In this document: one piece after another, positions 7,797-19,434 of the stretch
How positions within the stretch are numbered: the first letter of the stretch is position 1
How the letters are laid out: each line of letters begins with the position of its first letter
NCBI RefSeq assembly: GCF_006443685.1
Contig: NZ_VFYP01000001.1
Location: 2,914,001-2,978,000 of the forward strand
Length of the DNA stretch: 64,000 nucleotides
Source of the DNA: Rhizobium glycinendophyticum
GTDB lineage: Bacteria > Pseudomonadota > Alphaproteobacteria > Rhizobiales > Rhizobiaceae
Reading direction: 5' to 3'
Translations under genes and position numbers: made by a program
The notes under the pieces: generated by a model
Seen by the model: the letters and a program-made list of their open reading frames with translations, nothing else
Databases searched by the model: none
Told to the model about the DNA's origin: nothing

Positions 7797-8033
7797 CAAG
7801 CCCGTGATCGACCCCGAAAGTAACGCCTTCTTAACCATAATAGGGTCTTACTCCGGAGTGGGAGTTTGTGCACCGCACGCCTTCCTTTGACCAAATTTTC
7901 AGCCCAGAAGGCATTCTGGGAGCTTAGGCGGGATAGGGATGTCGGCGGCAGCGACCGCATTCTTCCAGCAGCACAGCTCATGTCGCCGCCCGGTCCTCTC
8001 ACCGGGCGTTTGGATTTCGGGGATTTTTAGGCG
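7797..8033 (+). promoter_or_regulatory. tolQ leader region with a strong hairpin
   Basis: This 237-base non-coding stretch separates ybgC from tolQ. CGCCCGGT (7987-7994) and ACCGGGCG (8001-8008) form a perfect 8-bp stem with a 6-base loop, 25 bases before the tolQ start and without a T run. A second possible hairpin lies near 7895-7920. The region also has an AT-rich CATAAT patch near 7830 that could be a -10 element. It is probably the tolQ promoter and leader. Confidence 0.35.
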
Positions 8034-8753
8034 ATGGAACAAGTTGGAATGGCAGCAGCGACCCACGACGTAAGCTTGTGGGGACTGTTCATGCAGGCAG
8101 GCCTGATCGTCAAGCTGGTCATGCTCGGCCTCTTGGCCGCCTCGGTCTGGACCTGGGCGATCGTCATCGACAAATATCTGAGCTATGCCCGTGCGCGCCG
8201 CCAGTTCGACCAGTTCGAACAGGTCTTCTGGTCCGGTCAGTCGCTGGAAGAGCTTTACCGCACACTCGCCGAGCGCAACAACACCGGCCTTGCCGCCATG
8301 TTCGTCGCCGCCATGCGCGAGTGGAAGAAGAGTTTTGAGCGCGGCGCCCGCTCGCCGATCGGCCTGCAGATGCGTATCGACCGCGCCATGGACGTGACCA
8401 TGGCCCGTGAGTCCGAGACACTGGAAGGTCGCCTCTCCTCGCTCGCCACCATCGGCTCTGCCGCGCCATTCATTGGCCTGTTCGGTACCGTCATCGGTAT
8501 CATGACCTCGTTCCAGGCGATTGCCGGTTCGAAGAACACCAGCCTCGCCGTCGTCGCCCCCGGTATCGCCGAAGCACTGCTCGCGACCGCGATCGGCCTC
8601 GTTGCCGCTATCCCCGCGGTCATCGCCTACAACAAGTTTTCCGGCGAAGCCGGCAAGCTGACGGCCCGCATGGAAGGCTTCGCCGACGAATTCTCGGCCA
8701 TCCTCTCGCGCCAGATCGACGAGAAGCTGCAGCCCCGCCAGGCGGCGCAATAA
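8034..8753 (+). CDS. tolQ: Proton channel subunit TolQ
   Basis: A 239-residue inner membrane protein with three membrane segments, near residues 15-38, 133-155 and 172-194. A large cytoplasmic loop lies between the first two. Segments 2 and 3 carry the conserved small-residue helices of the ExbB/MotA/TolQ family (IGSAAPFIGLFGTVIGI; EALLATAIGLVAAIPAV). With TolR it uses the proton gradient to drive TolA, pulling the outer membrane in at the division site. TolR follows 25 bases downstream and the tol genes through tolB form one operon. Confidence 0.97.
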   Translation: MEQVGMAAATHDVSLWGLFMQAGLIVKLVMLGLLAASVWTWAIVIDKYLSYARARRQFDQFEQVFWSGQSLEELYRTLAERNNTGLAAMFVAAMREWKKSFERGARSPIGLQMRIDRAMDVTMARESETLEGRLSSLATIGSAAPFIGLFGTVIGIMTSFQAIAGSKNTSLAVVAPGIAEALLATAIGLVAAIPAVIAYNKFSGEAGKLTARMEGFADEFSAILSRQIDEKLQPRQAAQ

Positions 8754-8778
8754 GGCCTCGACAGCAGGAGATTAGCGC

Positions 8779-9231
8779 ATGGGTATGTCGGTCGGTTCAG
8801 GTGGAGGAGGCGGAGGCCGTCGCGGACGTCGCAGCGGCAAGCGCGCCCTCGTCAGCGAAATCAACGTCACCCCGATGGTCGACGTCATGCTGGTGCTTCT
8901 GATCATTTTCATGGTCGCAGCGCCGATGATGACGGTTGGCGTTCCCATCGACCTGCCGCAGACGCAGGCCAAGGCGATGAACAGCGAAACCCAGCCGATC
9001 ACCGTCTCGGTCAATCCGAAGGGCGAGATCTATCTGCAGGAAACGGCGATCCCCATCGACGAGGTCGTGCCCAAGCTGCAGGCGATCGCCACCACCGGCT
9101 ACAACGAACGCATCTACGTGCGCGCCGATACCGCCGCCACCTATGGCATTGTCATGCAGGTCATGGCGCGGATCTCGGCCGCCGGTTTCACCAATATCGG
9201 TCTCGTGACCCTACAGGAACAGCAGAACTGA
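8779..9231 (+). CDS. tolR: Proton channel subunit TolR
   Basis: A 150-residue ExbD/TolR-family protein. A Gly/Arg-rich cytoplasmic N-terminus (six Gly at 8-13) precedes one membrane helix with the proton-carrying Asp35 in TPMVDVMLVLLIIF. The periplasmic domain (residues about 60-150) has the usual beta-alpha pattern ending in AAGFTNIGLVT. It works as a dimer inside the TolQ pentamer. The next gene, tolA, starts nine bases after the stop. Confidence 0.96.
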   Translation: MGMSVGSGGGGGGRRGRRSGKRALVSEINVTPMVDVMLVLLIIFMVAAPMMTVGVPIDLPQTQAKAMNSETQPITVSVNPKGEIYLQETAIPIDEVVPKLQAIATTGYNERIYVRADTAATYGIVMQVMARISAAGFTNIGLVTLQEQQN

Positions 9232-9240
9232 TCGGACGAC

Positions 9241-10314
9241 ATGAAGGGCAGCCTCTTCACATCCTCGTTTCTGCATGGACTGGCGCTCGTAGCGACGCTG
9301 GTGAGCCTCGGCTCGCCTGAAAAGCTGGAAGTGGTCAACATGGAATCGCTTCCGGTCGACATCGTGCCGATCGAGGAGTTCACCCAGATCCAGCAGGGCG
9401 ACAAGAAAGCCCCGCCCGCCGAAAAATCCGCGCCCGTTCCGACCAAAAAGCCGCCGATTGCCCAGCCCGCCGAAAACTTCGGCGACAATGAAGTCGACCT
9501 GAAATCGCCGCCGACGCCGTCGCAGCGTCCCGTGGAGCAGGAAGTCGCTGCCGCCCCGGAAAAGGTCGAGACCCCGGTGCCGGAGCCCGATCCCGAGGTC
9601 AACGACGTCAAGGAAATCGTCAAGGAAGAGACGGCGCCGCCACCGGAGCCGAAACCCGCCGAGCCGACGCCGCCGGAAGAGACCAAGCCGCCCGAACCCG
9701 CGCCCGCCGAGCAGGCCGCTGCCGAGGAAATCCCACTTCCCGAACAGGCGCCGATCCCGGCCGCCCGTCCGCAGCCGGAAGTCGCCAAGCCCGCCGAGAA
9801 AAAGCCGGAGCCGAAGTCGACGCCGAAGAAGGACGCCAAGCAGGATACCAAGACGCAGGAAACCGCCAAGTCGAAGCAGCAGATGGAAAGCGATTTCAAC
9901 GCTGACGAAGTGGCCGCCCTGCTCAACAAGACGGATGCGGCCGGTGGCGGCGCCAAGCGCTCGACCGACAAGGCAGCACTTGGCGGCAAGACCAATACCG
10001 GTGGCTCCAAGCTCAGCCAGAGCGAACTCGATGCCCTGCGCGGCATCATTCAGAACAACTGGCTGATCACCCCGGGCATGGCCGATGCCGCCGACGTGCG
10101 CATCCGCGTCACCTTCCGCCTGGACGAAAACGGCGAACTGGTCGGTGAACCGGAGGCAAGCGCCACCGGTGGCTCCCCCAGCGCTCAACAGGTCCTCATG
10201 AGCGGCGCCGTGCGTGCCGTTCGCAAATCCGCCCCGTTCACCAATCTGCCGCGGGACAAATACGACGCTTGGTCTGAAGTTGTCGTCAATTTCGACCCCA
10301 GCGAACTGATGTAA
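9241..10314 (+). CDS. tolA: Cell envelope integrity protein TolA
   Basis: A 357-residue protein. A short membrane anchor (about residues 7-23) is followed by a long periplasmic spacer very rich in Pro, Glu, Lys and Ala (about 50-220), and a C-terminal TonB/TolA-like domain (LDALRGIIQNNWLITPG to the end). TolA links TolQR to Pal and TolB through the periplasm. The spacer is Pro-rich rather than the Ala/Lys/Glu helix of Escherichia coli, which is common in alphaproteobacteria, so whole-gene similarity to the enterobacterial protein would be low. Placement between tolR and tolB confirms the call. Confidence 0.93.
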   Translation: MKGSLFTSSFLHGLALVATLVSLGSPEKLEVVNMESLPVDIVPIEEFTQIQQGDKKAPPAEKSAPVPTKKPPIAQPAENFGDNEVDLKSPPTPSQRPVEQEVAAAPEKVETPVPEPDPEVNDVKEIVKEETAPPPEPKPAEPTPPEETKPPEPAPAEQAAAEEIPLPEQAPIPAARPQPEVAKPAEKKPEPKSTPKKDAKQDTKTQETAKSKQQMESDFNADEVAALLNKTDAAGGGAKRSTDKAALGGKTNTGGSKLSQSELDALRGIIQNNWLITPGMADAADVRIRVTFRLDENGELVGEPEASATGGSPSAQQVLMSGAVRAVRKSAPFTNLPRDKYDAWSEVVVNFDPSELM

Positions 10315-10335
10315 GAGCTGAAAGGCTTCGAGAGC

Positions 10336-11640
10336 ATGAAAAACGCATTCCTCCGACTTCTGCTGGTCTGTGCCGGCCTGGCCGGTGCCTTCGTTTCCCC
10401 CGCGAACGCAGCCGTGGAAATCAATATCAATCGTGGCAACGTCCAGCCGCTGCCGATCGCCATCACCGACTTCATCTCGGGCGACGGCATCGGTGCGCAG
10501 ATCTCGGCCGTGGTCGAGGCCGACCTGAAGCGATCCGGCCTGTTCGCCCCGATCAACCGCCAGGCCTTCATCGAGAAGATCTCCAATCCCGACCAGCCGC
10601 CGCGCTTCGAGGACTGGAAGGTTATCAAGGCAGACGCGCTTGTCGTCGGCCGCATCACCCGCGAGGCCGATGGCCGGCTGCGCGCCGAATTCCGCCTGTG
10701 GGACACCTTCGGCGGCCAGCAGATGACCGGCCAGCAGTTCTTCACCGACCCGAAGAACTGGCGCCGCGTGGCCCACATCATCGCCGACGCCATCTACGAG
10801 CGCATCACCGGCGAAAAGGGCTATTTCGACACCCGCGTCGTCTTCGTCTCCGAAAGCGGCCCGAAGACGGACCGCAAGCGCCAGTTGGCGATCATGGACC
10901 AGGACGGTGAAAACGTCCGCATGCTGACCAACAGCAAGGACATCGTTCTGACCCCGCGTTTCTCCCCGAGCCGCCAGGAAATCACCTACATGTCCTTCGA
11001 GGGCGACCAGCCCCGCGTCTACCTGCTCCAGCTGGAGACCGGTGGCCGTGAAGTTGTCGGCAATTTCCCAGGTATGACGTTTGCCCCCCGCTTCTCGCCC
11101 GATGGCCAGCGTGTCATCATGAGCCTGCAGCAGGATGGCAATGCTAATATCTACACCATGGACCTGCGCTCCCGCACGACCACCCGCCTGACTTCGACCG
11201 CCGCGATCGACACCTCGCCCTCCTACTCTCCGGATGGTAGCCAGATCGTGTTCGAAAGTGACCGTGGCGGCCGCCAGCAGCTCTATGTCATGGGTGCCGA
11301 CGGCTCCGGCCAGCGCCGCATCTCCTTCGGCGATGGCTCCTACTCGACCCCGGTCTGGTCTCCGCGCGGTGACCTGATCGCCTTCACCAAGCAGTCGGGC
11401 GGCAAGTTCTCGATCGGCGTGATGAAGACCGACGGCTCGGGCGAACGCATCCTGACCACCGGCTTCCACAACGAAGGCCCGACCTGGGCACCGAACGGCC
11501 GCGTGTTGATGTTCTTCCGCCAGAATGCCGGCGCCGGTGGCCCGCAACTCTACTCGATCGACCTCTCCGGTTACAACGAGCAGCTGGTCAAGACGCCCTC
11601 CTTTGCATCCGACCCGGCCTGGTCGCCGTTGATGGAATAG
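10336..11640 (+). CDS. tolB: Tol-Pal system beta-propeller protein TolB
   Basis: A 434-residue periplasmic protein. It has a signal peptide (cleavage near ANA-AVEI, residue 27), an N-terminal alpha/beta domain (about 30-165) and a six-bladed propeller marked by repeated FSPDG-type turns ([48 protein letters not shown]). TolB competes with peptidoglycan for Pal and is moved by TolA. A rho-independent terminator follows directly. Confidence 0.97.
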   Translation: MKNAFLRLLLVCAGLAGAFVSPANAAVEININRGNVQPLPIAITDFISGDGIGAQISAVVEADLKRSGLFAPINRQAFIEKISNPDQPPRFEDWKVIKADALVVGRITREADGRLRAEFRLWDTFGGQQMTGQQFFTDPKNWRRVAHIIADAIYERITGEKGYFDTRVVFVSESGPKTDRKRQLAIMDQDGENVRMLTNSKDIVLTPRFSPSRQEITYMSFEGDQPRVYLLQLETGGREVVGNFPGMTFAPRFSPDGQRVIMSLQQDGNANIYTMDLRSRTTTRLTSTAAIDTSPSYSPDGSQIVFESDRGGRQQLYVMGADGSGQRRISFGDGSYSTPVWSPRGDLIAFTKQSGGKFSIGVMKTDGSGERILTTGFHNEGPTWAPNGRVLMFFRQNAGAGGPQLYSIDLSGYNEQLVKTPSFASDPAWSPLME

Positions 11641-11650
11641 CACTGACTGA

Positions 11651-11676
11651 AAAGAGGCGCGAAAGCGCCTCTTTTT
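11651..11676 (+). terminator. Rho-independent terminator after tolB
   Basis: AAAGAGGCGC (11651-11660), a GAAA tetraloop and GCGCCTCTTT (11665-11674) form a perfect 10-bp stem with a T tract. It separates tolQRAB from the pal transcript. Confidence 0.85.
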
Positions 11677-11807
11677 CGCCGTAAACTCAAGCAAATCGAG
11701 CGTCATCCCATTCGAATTGTCGATTTGTTAACCATGATTGTTGGAAGCCGGTTAACCGCGATTGGTTATGGTCCAGCAACCCTAACAGGAAATTCAAGGA
11801 GACCGGC

Positions 11808-12347
11808 ATGAGCCGCATTCACACTCCGGCCAAGAGCCGTCTGCAGACCCTCGCCAGCAACCCGGCCCTCATCGCCCTGACGGTCGCTCTGGCGCTCGCC
11901 GGCTGCGCCAACAAGAAGAACCTGCCCAACAGCGCAGGTGACCTCGGCCTCGGCGCCGGTGGCGCAGGTGCCGCCACCCCGGGTTCGACCCAGGACTTCA
12001 CCGTCAATGTCGGCGACCGCATCTTCTTCGACACGGATTCGACCTCGATCCGCGCCGATGCCGCCCAGACGCTCGACCGTCAGGCCCAGTGGCTGGCTCG
12101 CTACCCGAACTACGCCATCACCATCGAAGGCCATGCCGACGAACGCGGCACCCGCGAATACAACCTGGCACTTGGCGCGCGCCGTGCAGCCGCAACCCGC
12201 GACTACCTCGCCCAGCGTGGCGTCCCGGCGCAGCGCATGAAGACCATCTCCTACGGCAAGGAACGTCCGGTCGCCGTCTGCGACGACATCTCCTGCTGGT
12301 CGCAGAACCGCCGCGCGGTCACCGTTCTCGGTGGCGCCGGCATGTGA
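11808..12347 (+). CDS. pal: Peptidoglycan-associated lipoprotein Pal
   Basis: A 179-residue lipoprotein. The lipobox LALAGC places the acylated Cys at residue 33. A Gly/Ala-rich linker leads to an OmpA-type peptidoglycan-binding domain (about 65-175) with the signature IEGHADERGTREYNLALGARRA. Pal anchors the outer membrane to the wall and is the target of TolB. An AAGGAG site supports ATG 11808. It probably has its own promoter, because terminators flank it on both sides. Confidence 0.96.
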   Translation: MSRIHTPAKSRLQTLASNPALIALTVALALAGCANKKNLPNSAGDLGLGAGGAGAATPGSTQDFTVNVGDRIFFDTDSTSIRADAAQTLDRQAQWLARYPNYAITIEGHADERGTREYNLALGARRAAATRDYLAQRGVPAQRMKTISYGKERPVAVCDDISCWSQNRRAVTVLGGAGM

Positions 12348-12371
12348 TCCGCAACGGATCGCCTGAACACG

Positions 12372-12396
12372 AAAGGCGGCCCCCGGGCCGCCTTTT
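12372..12396 (+). terminator. Rho-independent terminator after pal
   Basis: AAAGGCGGCC (12372-12381) pairs with GGCCGCCTTT; the stem ends in TTTT shortly after the pal stop codon. Confidence 0.8.
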
Positions 12397-12504
12397 ACAT
12401 TTCTCCTTAGTTTGGCCGAACTTGGTTGCTTTTTGCAGGCAATTGGAAAAATCTCCTGTAAGCGCCGGTTCGGTGCACTTCATCGCGAAAACAGGAAAAG
12501 GGAC

Positions 12505-13482
12505 ATGAAGAAACTTGTGATGGCCGCTCTCCTAGCGACGGCCTCGCTCACGGGACTGCATGGCAGCGCAGACGCGTTCCAGCTGTTTCCGACCGTCTCG
12601 CTCGGCCACAAGAAAGCGCCGGAGCAGCCGAAGGCCGAGCTCCACCTCGCCCAGGCCACCGATCCAACGGTGCGCGTTCAGCAGCTCGAGGAAGAGCTGC
12701 GCGCGCTCAACGGCCGTATCGAAGAAATGAGCTTCCAGCTTCTGCAGATGCAGGAAACGATCCGCAAGCAGCAGGAAGACAACGAGTTCCGCTTCCAGGA
12801 TCTCGAAAAGAAGAAGACCGGCTCGCTGACGAAACCGGTCGATAGCGGCGGTGGCTCCGATTCCGTCGCCGAAATCATCACGGATACCCCCGACGTCGGC
12901 GCCAGCGCCGACGTTTCCGGTACTGCACCCGGCGAACAGACTTTGGGCGAGATCGCCCTGGACACCTCGGGTGTACCCGTTGACGCCACCATCAATGAAG
13001 CGCCCGGTGCCAATGCCTCCACGCTTCCCGGCGTAGACGCCCCGACGATTGCCCCCTCTGTCACGCCGCCTGCCGCGCCGAAGCAGACCGCATCGCTGAA
13101 CTCCGAGGCCGACGTCTACCAGGTCGCCTACGGCCATGTGCTCTCGGGCGACTACAGCCTCGCCGAAAGCGAATTCCGCGATTTCATCGAAGCCTATCCG
13201 AGCAGCGCCAAGATTGCAGACGCCAACTTCTGGCTCGGCGAAGCGCTCTACTCGCAGGGCAATTACAACGAGGCGGCCAAGACCTTCCTCAACGCCCACC
13301 AGACCTATAACACCTCCCCCAAGGCGCCTGAAATGCTGCTGAAGCTCGGCATGTCTCTCGCAGCCCTTGATAATACAGAAACCGCCTGCGCCACCCTGCG
13401 CGAAGTCTCCAAGCGTTACCCGAAAGCCTCCCGCGCCGTCGTCTCCAAGGTCGCGAGCGAGCAGAAGCGCCTGCGTTGCTGA
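12505..13482 (+). CDS. cpoB: Cell division coordinator CpoB (YbgF), tol-pal system TPR protein
   Basis: A 325-residue periplasmic protein. Signal peptide residues 1-24 (cleavage near ADA-FQ), a coiled coil of about residues 52-105 (VQQLEEELRALNGRIEEM and on), a Ser/Thr/Pro-rich linker, then C-terminal TPR repeats (about 205-320: YQVAYGHVLSGDYSLAESEF, ANFWLGEALYSQGNYNEAA, PEMLLKLGMSLAAL). In enterobacteria CpoB coordinates wall synthesis with Tol-driven constriction. ATG 12505 opens the signal peptide. Its stop overlaps the tilS start (TGATG). Confidence 0.94.
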   Translation: MKKLVMAALLATASLTGLHGSADAFQLFPTVSLGHKKAPEQPKAELHLAQATDPTVRVQQLEEELRALNGRIEEMSFQLLQMQETIRKQQEDNEFRFQDLEKKKTGSLTKPVDSGGGSDSVAEIITDTPDVGASADVSGTAPGEQTLGEIALDTSGVPVDATINEAPGANASTLPGVDAPTIAPSVTPPAAPKQTASLNSEADVYQVAYGHVLSGDYSLAESEFRDFIEAYPSSAKIADANFWLGEALYSQGNYNEAAKTFLNAHQTYNTSPKAPEMLLKLGMSLAALDNTETACATLREVSKRYPKASRAVVSKVASEQKRLRC

Positions 13483-14801
13483 TGAGAACAGAGGCCGGGG
13501 CATCAGTCCTGCCTGGCCCTCGTACGCCGCAACGGGCTGCTCACGCCTTTCTGTCATCCTTGAAAAAGCCCGCGCGTCTGCTCGTCGCCATTTCCGGCGG
13601 TAGCGACTCGACCGGTGTGCTGATTGCGCTCAAAGAGGCGCTCGACGCCGACAAGCTCCCCCATTCGCTCTGCGCCGTCACCGTCGATCATGGTCTTCGT
13701 CCGGCCTCTGCCGATGAAGCGCTGGCGGTCCAGGCCCTGTGCCGGGCCCATTCCATTCCCCACGAGATCCTCCGCTGGACGGGCGAAAAGCCGAAGACCG
13801 GTCTTTCTGCCGCCGCACGCGACGCCCGTTACCGCCTGCTTGCGGAAACCGCCACGAGGTTCGGCGCCGACGCCGTCGTGACCGGCCATACGCTCGACGA
13901 TCAGGTCGAGACCATCGCGATGCGCTCCGCACGATCGTCCGAAGGCTCGCTCGGCCTCTCCGGCATGGCCGCCGCCACGCTGTACGCGCGCCGTCTGTGG
14001 ATCCTGCGGCCCTTCCTGCAGACGCGGCGTGCCGCCATCCGATCCTATCTGGATGCACGCAACCAGAATTGGATCGACGACCCCAGCAACGAGGATCTCC
14101 GCTCCGAGCGTGCGCGCATCCGCACCCGTCATCTGGAACCTGATCTCGTAGCGATCCTTAGCGCCGCAGAGGAGCGCAGGCATCTGTCGAAACGGGCGGC
14201 GGCCTGGCTCGCCGAAAAGGCGGACTGCGCCGTCGAACAAGTCATCCGGCTCCGTCTCGACGGGACGACGTCGCACCCGGAACCCGCGGTCGGGCATGCG
14301 CTCTCGACCCTGTCGGCCGCGCTCGGCGGGCGTCCCCACCGGCCCTCGACACAATCATTGCATCGCTTGCTTACACAATTGGCGAACGGCAATGACTTCG
14401 CCCTCACGCTTTCCGGCTGCCTCGTCGTCCGGCGAAAATTGGATTTGTTCCTGACGCGCGAGAGGCGCGGTCTTTTGCCGCTCCCCCTGCCCTCGGGCAG
14501 GATCATCGTCTGGGACGGGCGATATGAAATCACGAACCACGGTCCGGTTGACGCAGTTGTGGTACCGGGCGCGACGTCGGCGATTTCGCCCGAGCTGCCT
14601 TATCCCATCCGCAGCGCCATTAGCGGAAACAGCCCGGAAATCCGGACTTTGCCCGATGCCGATGGCCGGGCTCCGCCACAGGTGACCTTGACCACGCGGC
14701 TGTCCCTCTTCGATCCATATCTATCCGACTTCGATCTCCCGCTCGCCGACCAGATCGCGCGCCTTTTCGGCCGGGAACCCGCAATTGCCTGTCCCGTTTA
14801 A
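13482..14801 (+). CDS. tilS: tRNA(Ile)-lysidine synthetase TilS
   Basis: A 439-residue N-type ATP pyrophosphatase. It converts C34 of the CAU-anticodon tRNA-Ile to lysidine, which is needed to read AUA. The PP-loop SGGSDS lies at residues 38-43, followed by AVTVDHGLR, GHTLDDQVET and the LRPFLQTRRAAI segment. The ATG shares a base with the cpoB stop (TGATG), so the two are translationally coupled. The C-terminal part is divergent, as is usual in alphaproteobacteria. Confidence 0.95.
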   Translation: MRTEAGASVLPGPRTPQRAAHAFLSSLKKPARLLVAISGGSDSTGVLIALKEALDADKLPHSLCAVTVDHGLRPASADEALAVQALCRAHSIPHEILRWTGEKPKTGLSAAARDARYRLLAETATRFGADAVVTGHTLDDQVETIAMRSARSSEGSLGLSGMAAATLYARRLWILRPFLQTRRAAIRSYLDARNQNWIDDPSNEDLRSERARIRTRHLEPDLVAILSAAEERRHLSKRAAAWLAEKADCAVEQVIRLRLDGTTSHPEPAVGHALSTLSAALGGRPHRPSTQSLHRLLTQLANGNDFALTLSGCLVVRRKLDLFLTRERRGLLPLPLPSGRIIVWDGRYEITNHGPVDAVVVPGATSAISPELPYPIRSAISGNSPEIRTLPDADGRAPPQVTLTTRLSLFDPYLSDFDLPLADQIARLFGREPAIACPV

Positions 14802-14840
14802 GACTTATTGACGGAAAACGATGCGAGACGGCCGGTTTGC

Positions 14841-14869
14841 CTTGGCAATGGCGCACTGCGCTCCTATGT
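14841..14869 (+). promoter_or_regulatory. Rhizobial sigma-70 promoter of ftsH
   Basis: CTTGGC (14841-14846), a 17-base spacer and CTATGT (14864-14869) match the rhizobial consensus CTTGAC-N17-CTATAT at 9 of 12 positions. Transcription would start near 14876, leaving a leader of about 45 bases before the ftsH ATG. Confidence 0.6.
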
Positions 14870-14921
14870 TAGCCGTTAAGACAGCGGGACTTCGTCCTGC
14901 AACACCTGTTCGGGGAATTCC

Positions 14922-16853
<1,932 letters not shown>

Positions 16854-16878
16854 GCCGCACGACCAGATCGTCGAACAT

Positions 16879-16906
16879 AAGGCCATCCTCGCGGATGGCC
16901 TTTTTT
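16879..16906 (+). terminator. Rho-independent terminator after ftsH
   Basis: AAGGCCATCC (16879-16888), loop TCGC, GGATGGCCTT, then a T run form a classic terminator 26 bases after the ftsH stop. Confidence 0.88.
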
Positions 16907-17079
16907 GTCCCGTAGCTGCCGTCTTGGCCGTAACGGCGAATGGTAACGGGATGTAATCAATTTTTGCGGTAATTTATGTGTTCTTTGCCGCGAGATGTGG
17001 CATGAGCAGCCTACGCAGTCCGTTGGCGCGCCCTCTTGAAGGGCAGCGAAGGCCTCGGCCCTGACTTGAAGGAATACAG

Positions 17080-18435
17080 ATGACACGTCGTTATTTTGGC
17101 ACGGACGGCATTCGCGGCCTGTCGAACCGTTTCCCCATGACCCCGGATCTTGCCATGCGCGTCGGCATCGCCGCCGGCACCCTGTTCCGCCGTGGCGGAC
17201 ATCGCCATCGCGTGGTGATAGGCAAGGATACCCGCCTTTCCGGTTACATGCTGGAAAACGCCATGGTTGCGGGCTTCACGGCCGCTGGTCTCGATGCCTT
17301 CGTCCTTGGCCCGATCCCGACGCCCGCCGTTGCCATGCTCACCCGCTCGCTGCGCTGCGACCTCGGCGTCATGATCTCGGCCTCGCACAATCCCTTCGCC
17401 GACAATGGCATCAAGCTCTTCGGCCCCGATGGCTACAAGCTCTCCGACGAACTGGAATCGCAGATTGAGGACCTGCTGGAGAAGGACATCTACGGCCAGC
17501 TGGCGTCTGCCCACGACATCGGCCGCGCCAAACGTATCGATGGTGTCCATGACCGCTACGTCGAATTCGCCAAGCGCACCCTGCCCCGCGACGTGACCCT
17601 GCAGGGCCTACGTGTTGCAATCGACTGCGCCAATGGTGCTGCCTACAAGGTCGCCCCCGCCGTGCTCTGGGAGCTCGGCGCCGAAGTCGTGACCATCGGC
17701 AACGAGCCGAACGGGACAAACATCAACCTCGAATGCGGCTCGACCCACCCCGACGCGCTGCAGAAGAAGGTCCATGAAGTGCGCGCCGACATCGGCATCG
17801 CGCTCGATGGCGACGCCGACCGCGTCATCATCGTCGACGAGAACGGCACCGTGATCGACGGCGACCAGCTGATGGCCGTCGTGGCCGAAACCTGGGCACA
17901 GGACGGCACGCTGCGCGGCGACGGTATCGTCGCAACTGTCATGTCCAATCTCGGCCTGGAACGCTTCCTCAGCGACAAGGGCCTCACGCTTGCCCGGACC
18001 AAGGTCGGCGATCGCTACGTCGTCGAACATATGCGCAGCCACAACTTCAACGTCGGCGGCGAACAGTCGGGCCACATCGTGCTCTCCGACTATGGTACCA
18101 CCGGCGACGGCCTCGTGGCCGCCCTGCAGATCCTGGCCGCCGTCAAGCGCACCGGCAAGACGGTCAGCGAAATCTGCCACCGCTTCGATCCCGTGCCGCA
18201 GTTGCTGCGCAATGTCCGCTTCTCCGGCGGCAAGCCGCTGGAAGACGTTGTGGTCAAGCAGGCGATCGCAGACGCGGAAGCCGAGCTTGCCAAAACCGGC
18301 CGCCTGGTCATCCGCCCCTCCGGCACTGAGCCGCTGATCCGCGTCATGGCCGAAGGCGACGACAAGGAACAGGTCGAGCGCATCGTCAACGGCCTCGTTG
18401 ACGTGATCGCCAGCGTCCGCAGCGCCGCTGCCTGA
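17080..18435 (+). CDS. glmM: Phosphoglucosamine mutase GlmM
   Basis: A 451-residue alpha-D-phosphohexomutase. It turns glucosamine-6-phosphate into glucosamine-1-phosphate for UDP-GlcNAc, hence peptidoglycan and LPS. The phosphoserine is Ser102 in MISASHNPF; the Mg loop is LDGDADRVI; the sugar-binding loop is GGEQSGHI; the C-terminal phosphate-binding loop is [15 protein letters not shown] 17080 follows a GAAGGA site. It converges on the yebC-type gene, with a shared terminator between. Confidence 0.97.
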   Translation: MTRRYFGTDGIRGLSNRFPMTPDLAMRVGIAAGTLFRRGGHRHRVVIGKDTRLSGYMLENAMVAGFTAAGLDAFVLGPIPTPAVAMLTRSLRCDLGVMISASHNPFADNGIKLFGPDGYKLSDELESQIEDLLEKDIYGQLASAHDIGRAKRIDGVHDRYVEFAKRTLPRDVTLQGLRVAIDCANGAAYKVAPAVLWELGAEVVTIGNEPNGTNINLECGSTHPDALQKKVHEVRADIGIALDGDADRVIIVDENGTVIDGDQLMAVVAETWAQDGTLRGDGIVATVMSNLGLERFLSDKGLTLARTKVGDRYVVEHMRSHNFNVGGEQSGHIVLSDYGTTGDGLVAALQILAAVKRTGKTVSEICHRFDPVPQLLRNVRFSGGKPLEDVVVKQAIADAEAELAKTGRLVIRPSGTEPLIRVMAEGDDKEQVERIVNGLVDVIASVRSAAA

Positions 18436-18470
18436 GACGAGAATCCACCGCCGCATCCAAGGCGAAATGC

Positions 18471-18504
18471 AAGAAGCCCGGCTGTTCACACAGCCGGGCT
18501 TCTT
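18471..18504. terminator. Bidirectional terminator between glmM and the YebC-family gene
   Basis: AAGAAGCCCGGCTG and CAGCCGGGCTTCTT form a perfect 14-bp stem with a 6-base loop (TTCACA). It lies between two converging genes, and T runs follow the stem in both readings. Confidence 0.88.
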
Positions 18505-18527
18505 GTTTCTGCGGATGTCTTTGAAAA

Positions 18528-19274
18528 TCAGGCCGAGAGCTTGGCCATGACCTCATCCGACACTTCGAAGTTCGAATAGACGTTCTGCACGTCGTCATCG
18601 TCTTCCAGCGTATCGATCAGCTTCATCAGCGAGGTCGCCTTCTCTTCGTCGACTTCGATCGTGTTCTGCGGCTTCCAGATCGCCTTGACGGATTCGGCAC
18701 CGCCGAGAACCGCTTCCAGCGCCTTGGAAACTTCGTTCATGTCCTCGAAGGCGCAGTAGATCGTGTGACCGTCTTCGTCCGAGACGACGTCTTCGGCACC
18801 GGCCTCGATCGCCGCTTCCATGACCTTGTCGGCATCGCCGACGGAGGCCTTGTAGGTGATCTCGCCGACATGGTCGAAGGAGAAGGACACCGAGCCGGTT
18901 TCGCCCAATGCGCCGCCGGCCTTGGAGAAGGTGGAACGCACGGAGGAAGCGGTGCGGTTGCGGTTGTCGGTCAAGGTCTCCACGATGACGGCAACGCCGC
19001 CCGGACCGTAGCCTTCGTAGCGGATCGCATCATAGGTCTCGGCATCGGCGCCGGAGGCCTTCTTGATGGCGCGCTCGATGTTGTCCTTGGGCATGGATTG
19101 CGCCTTGGCGTTCTGCACGGCCAGGCGAAGGGCCGCGTTCATCGCCGGATCGGGCAGACCGGTCTTGGCAGCAACCGTGATTTCGCGCGCCAGCTTGGAG
19201 AACATCTTCGAACGGATACCGTCCTGTTTCCCCTTGCGGTGCATGATGTTTTTGAACTGTGAATGGCCAGCCAT
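18528..19274 (-). CDS. YebC/PmpR/TACO1-family protein
   Basis: A 248-residue protein with the family N-terminus [18 protein letters not shown] and the internal segments [26 protein letters not shown] (about 55-75) and [13 protein letters not shown]. Family members have been described as transcription regulators (PmpR) and as factors easing ribosome stalling or translation of particular mRNAs (TACO1, YebC). The length is normal, and the ATG at 19274 gives the invariant N-terminus. Which role applies here cannot be told. Confidence 0.95.
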   Translation of the reverse strand: MAGHSQFKNIMHRKGKQDGIRSKMFSKLAREITVAAKTGLPDPAMNAALRLAVQNAKAQSMPKDNIERAIKKASGADAETYDAIRYEGYGPGGVAVIVETLTDNRNRTASSVRSTFSKAGGALGETGSVSFSFDHVGEITYKASVGDADKVMEAAIEAGAEDVVSDEDGHTIYCAFEDMNEVSKALEAVLGGAESVKAIWKPQNTIEVDEEKATSLMKLIDTLEDDDDVQNVYSNFEVSDEVMAKLSA

Positions 19275-19434
19275 GGCACCCCTGATCAGGTCTGATTGTT
19301 TGGAATGGGCGCCTTATACGGGCGAATCTGGTCGGGTTCAAGGGCGCCGACCGATTGGGAGAGCCGGAAAGACGCGGAACAAGTCCCTGCTCTGCTCGTT
19401 GCTCTCCTCGCAAAACGACAAGGAGACAGGACAG

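Noticed and set aside
9211-11706. An 831-codon open frame on the minus strand opposite tolA and tolB
   Set aside because: It mirrors two certain genes base for base. The Gly/Arg/Leu-rich composition is what high third-position GC produces on the opposite strand, and there is no recognisable domain or start signal.
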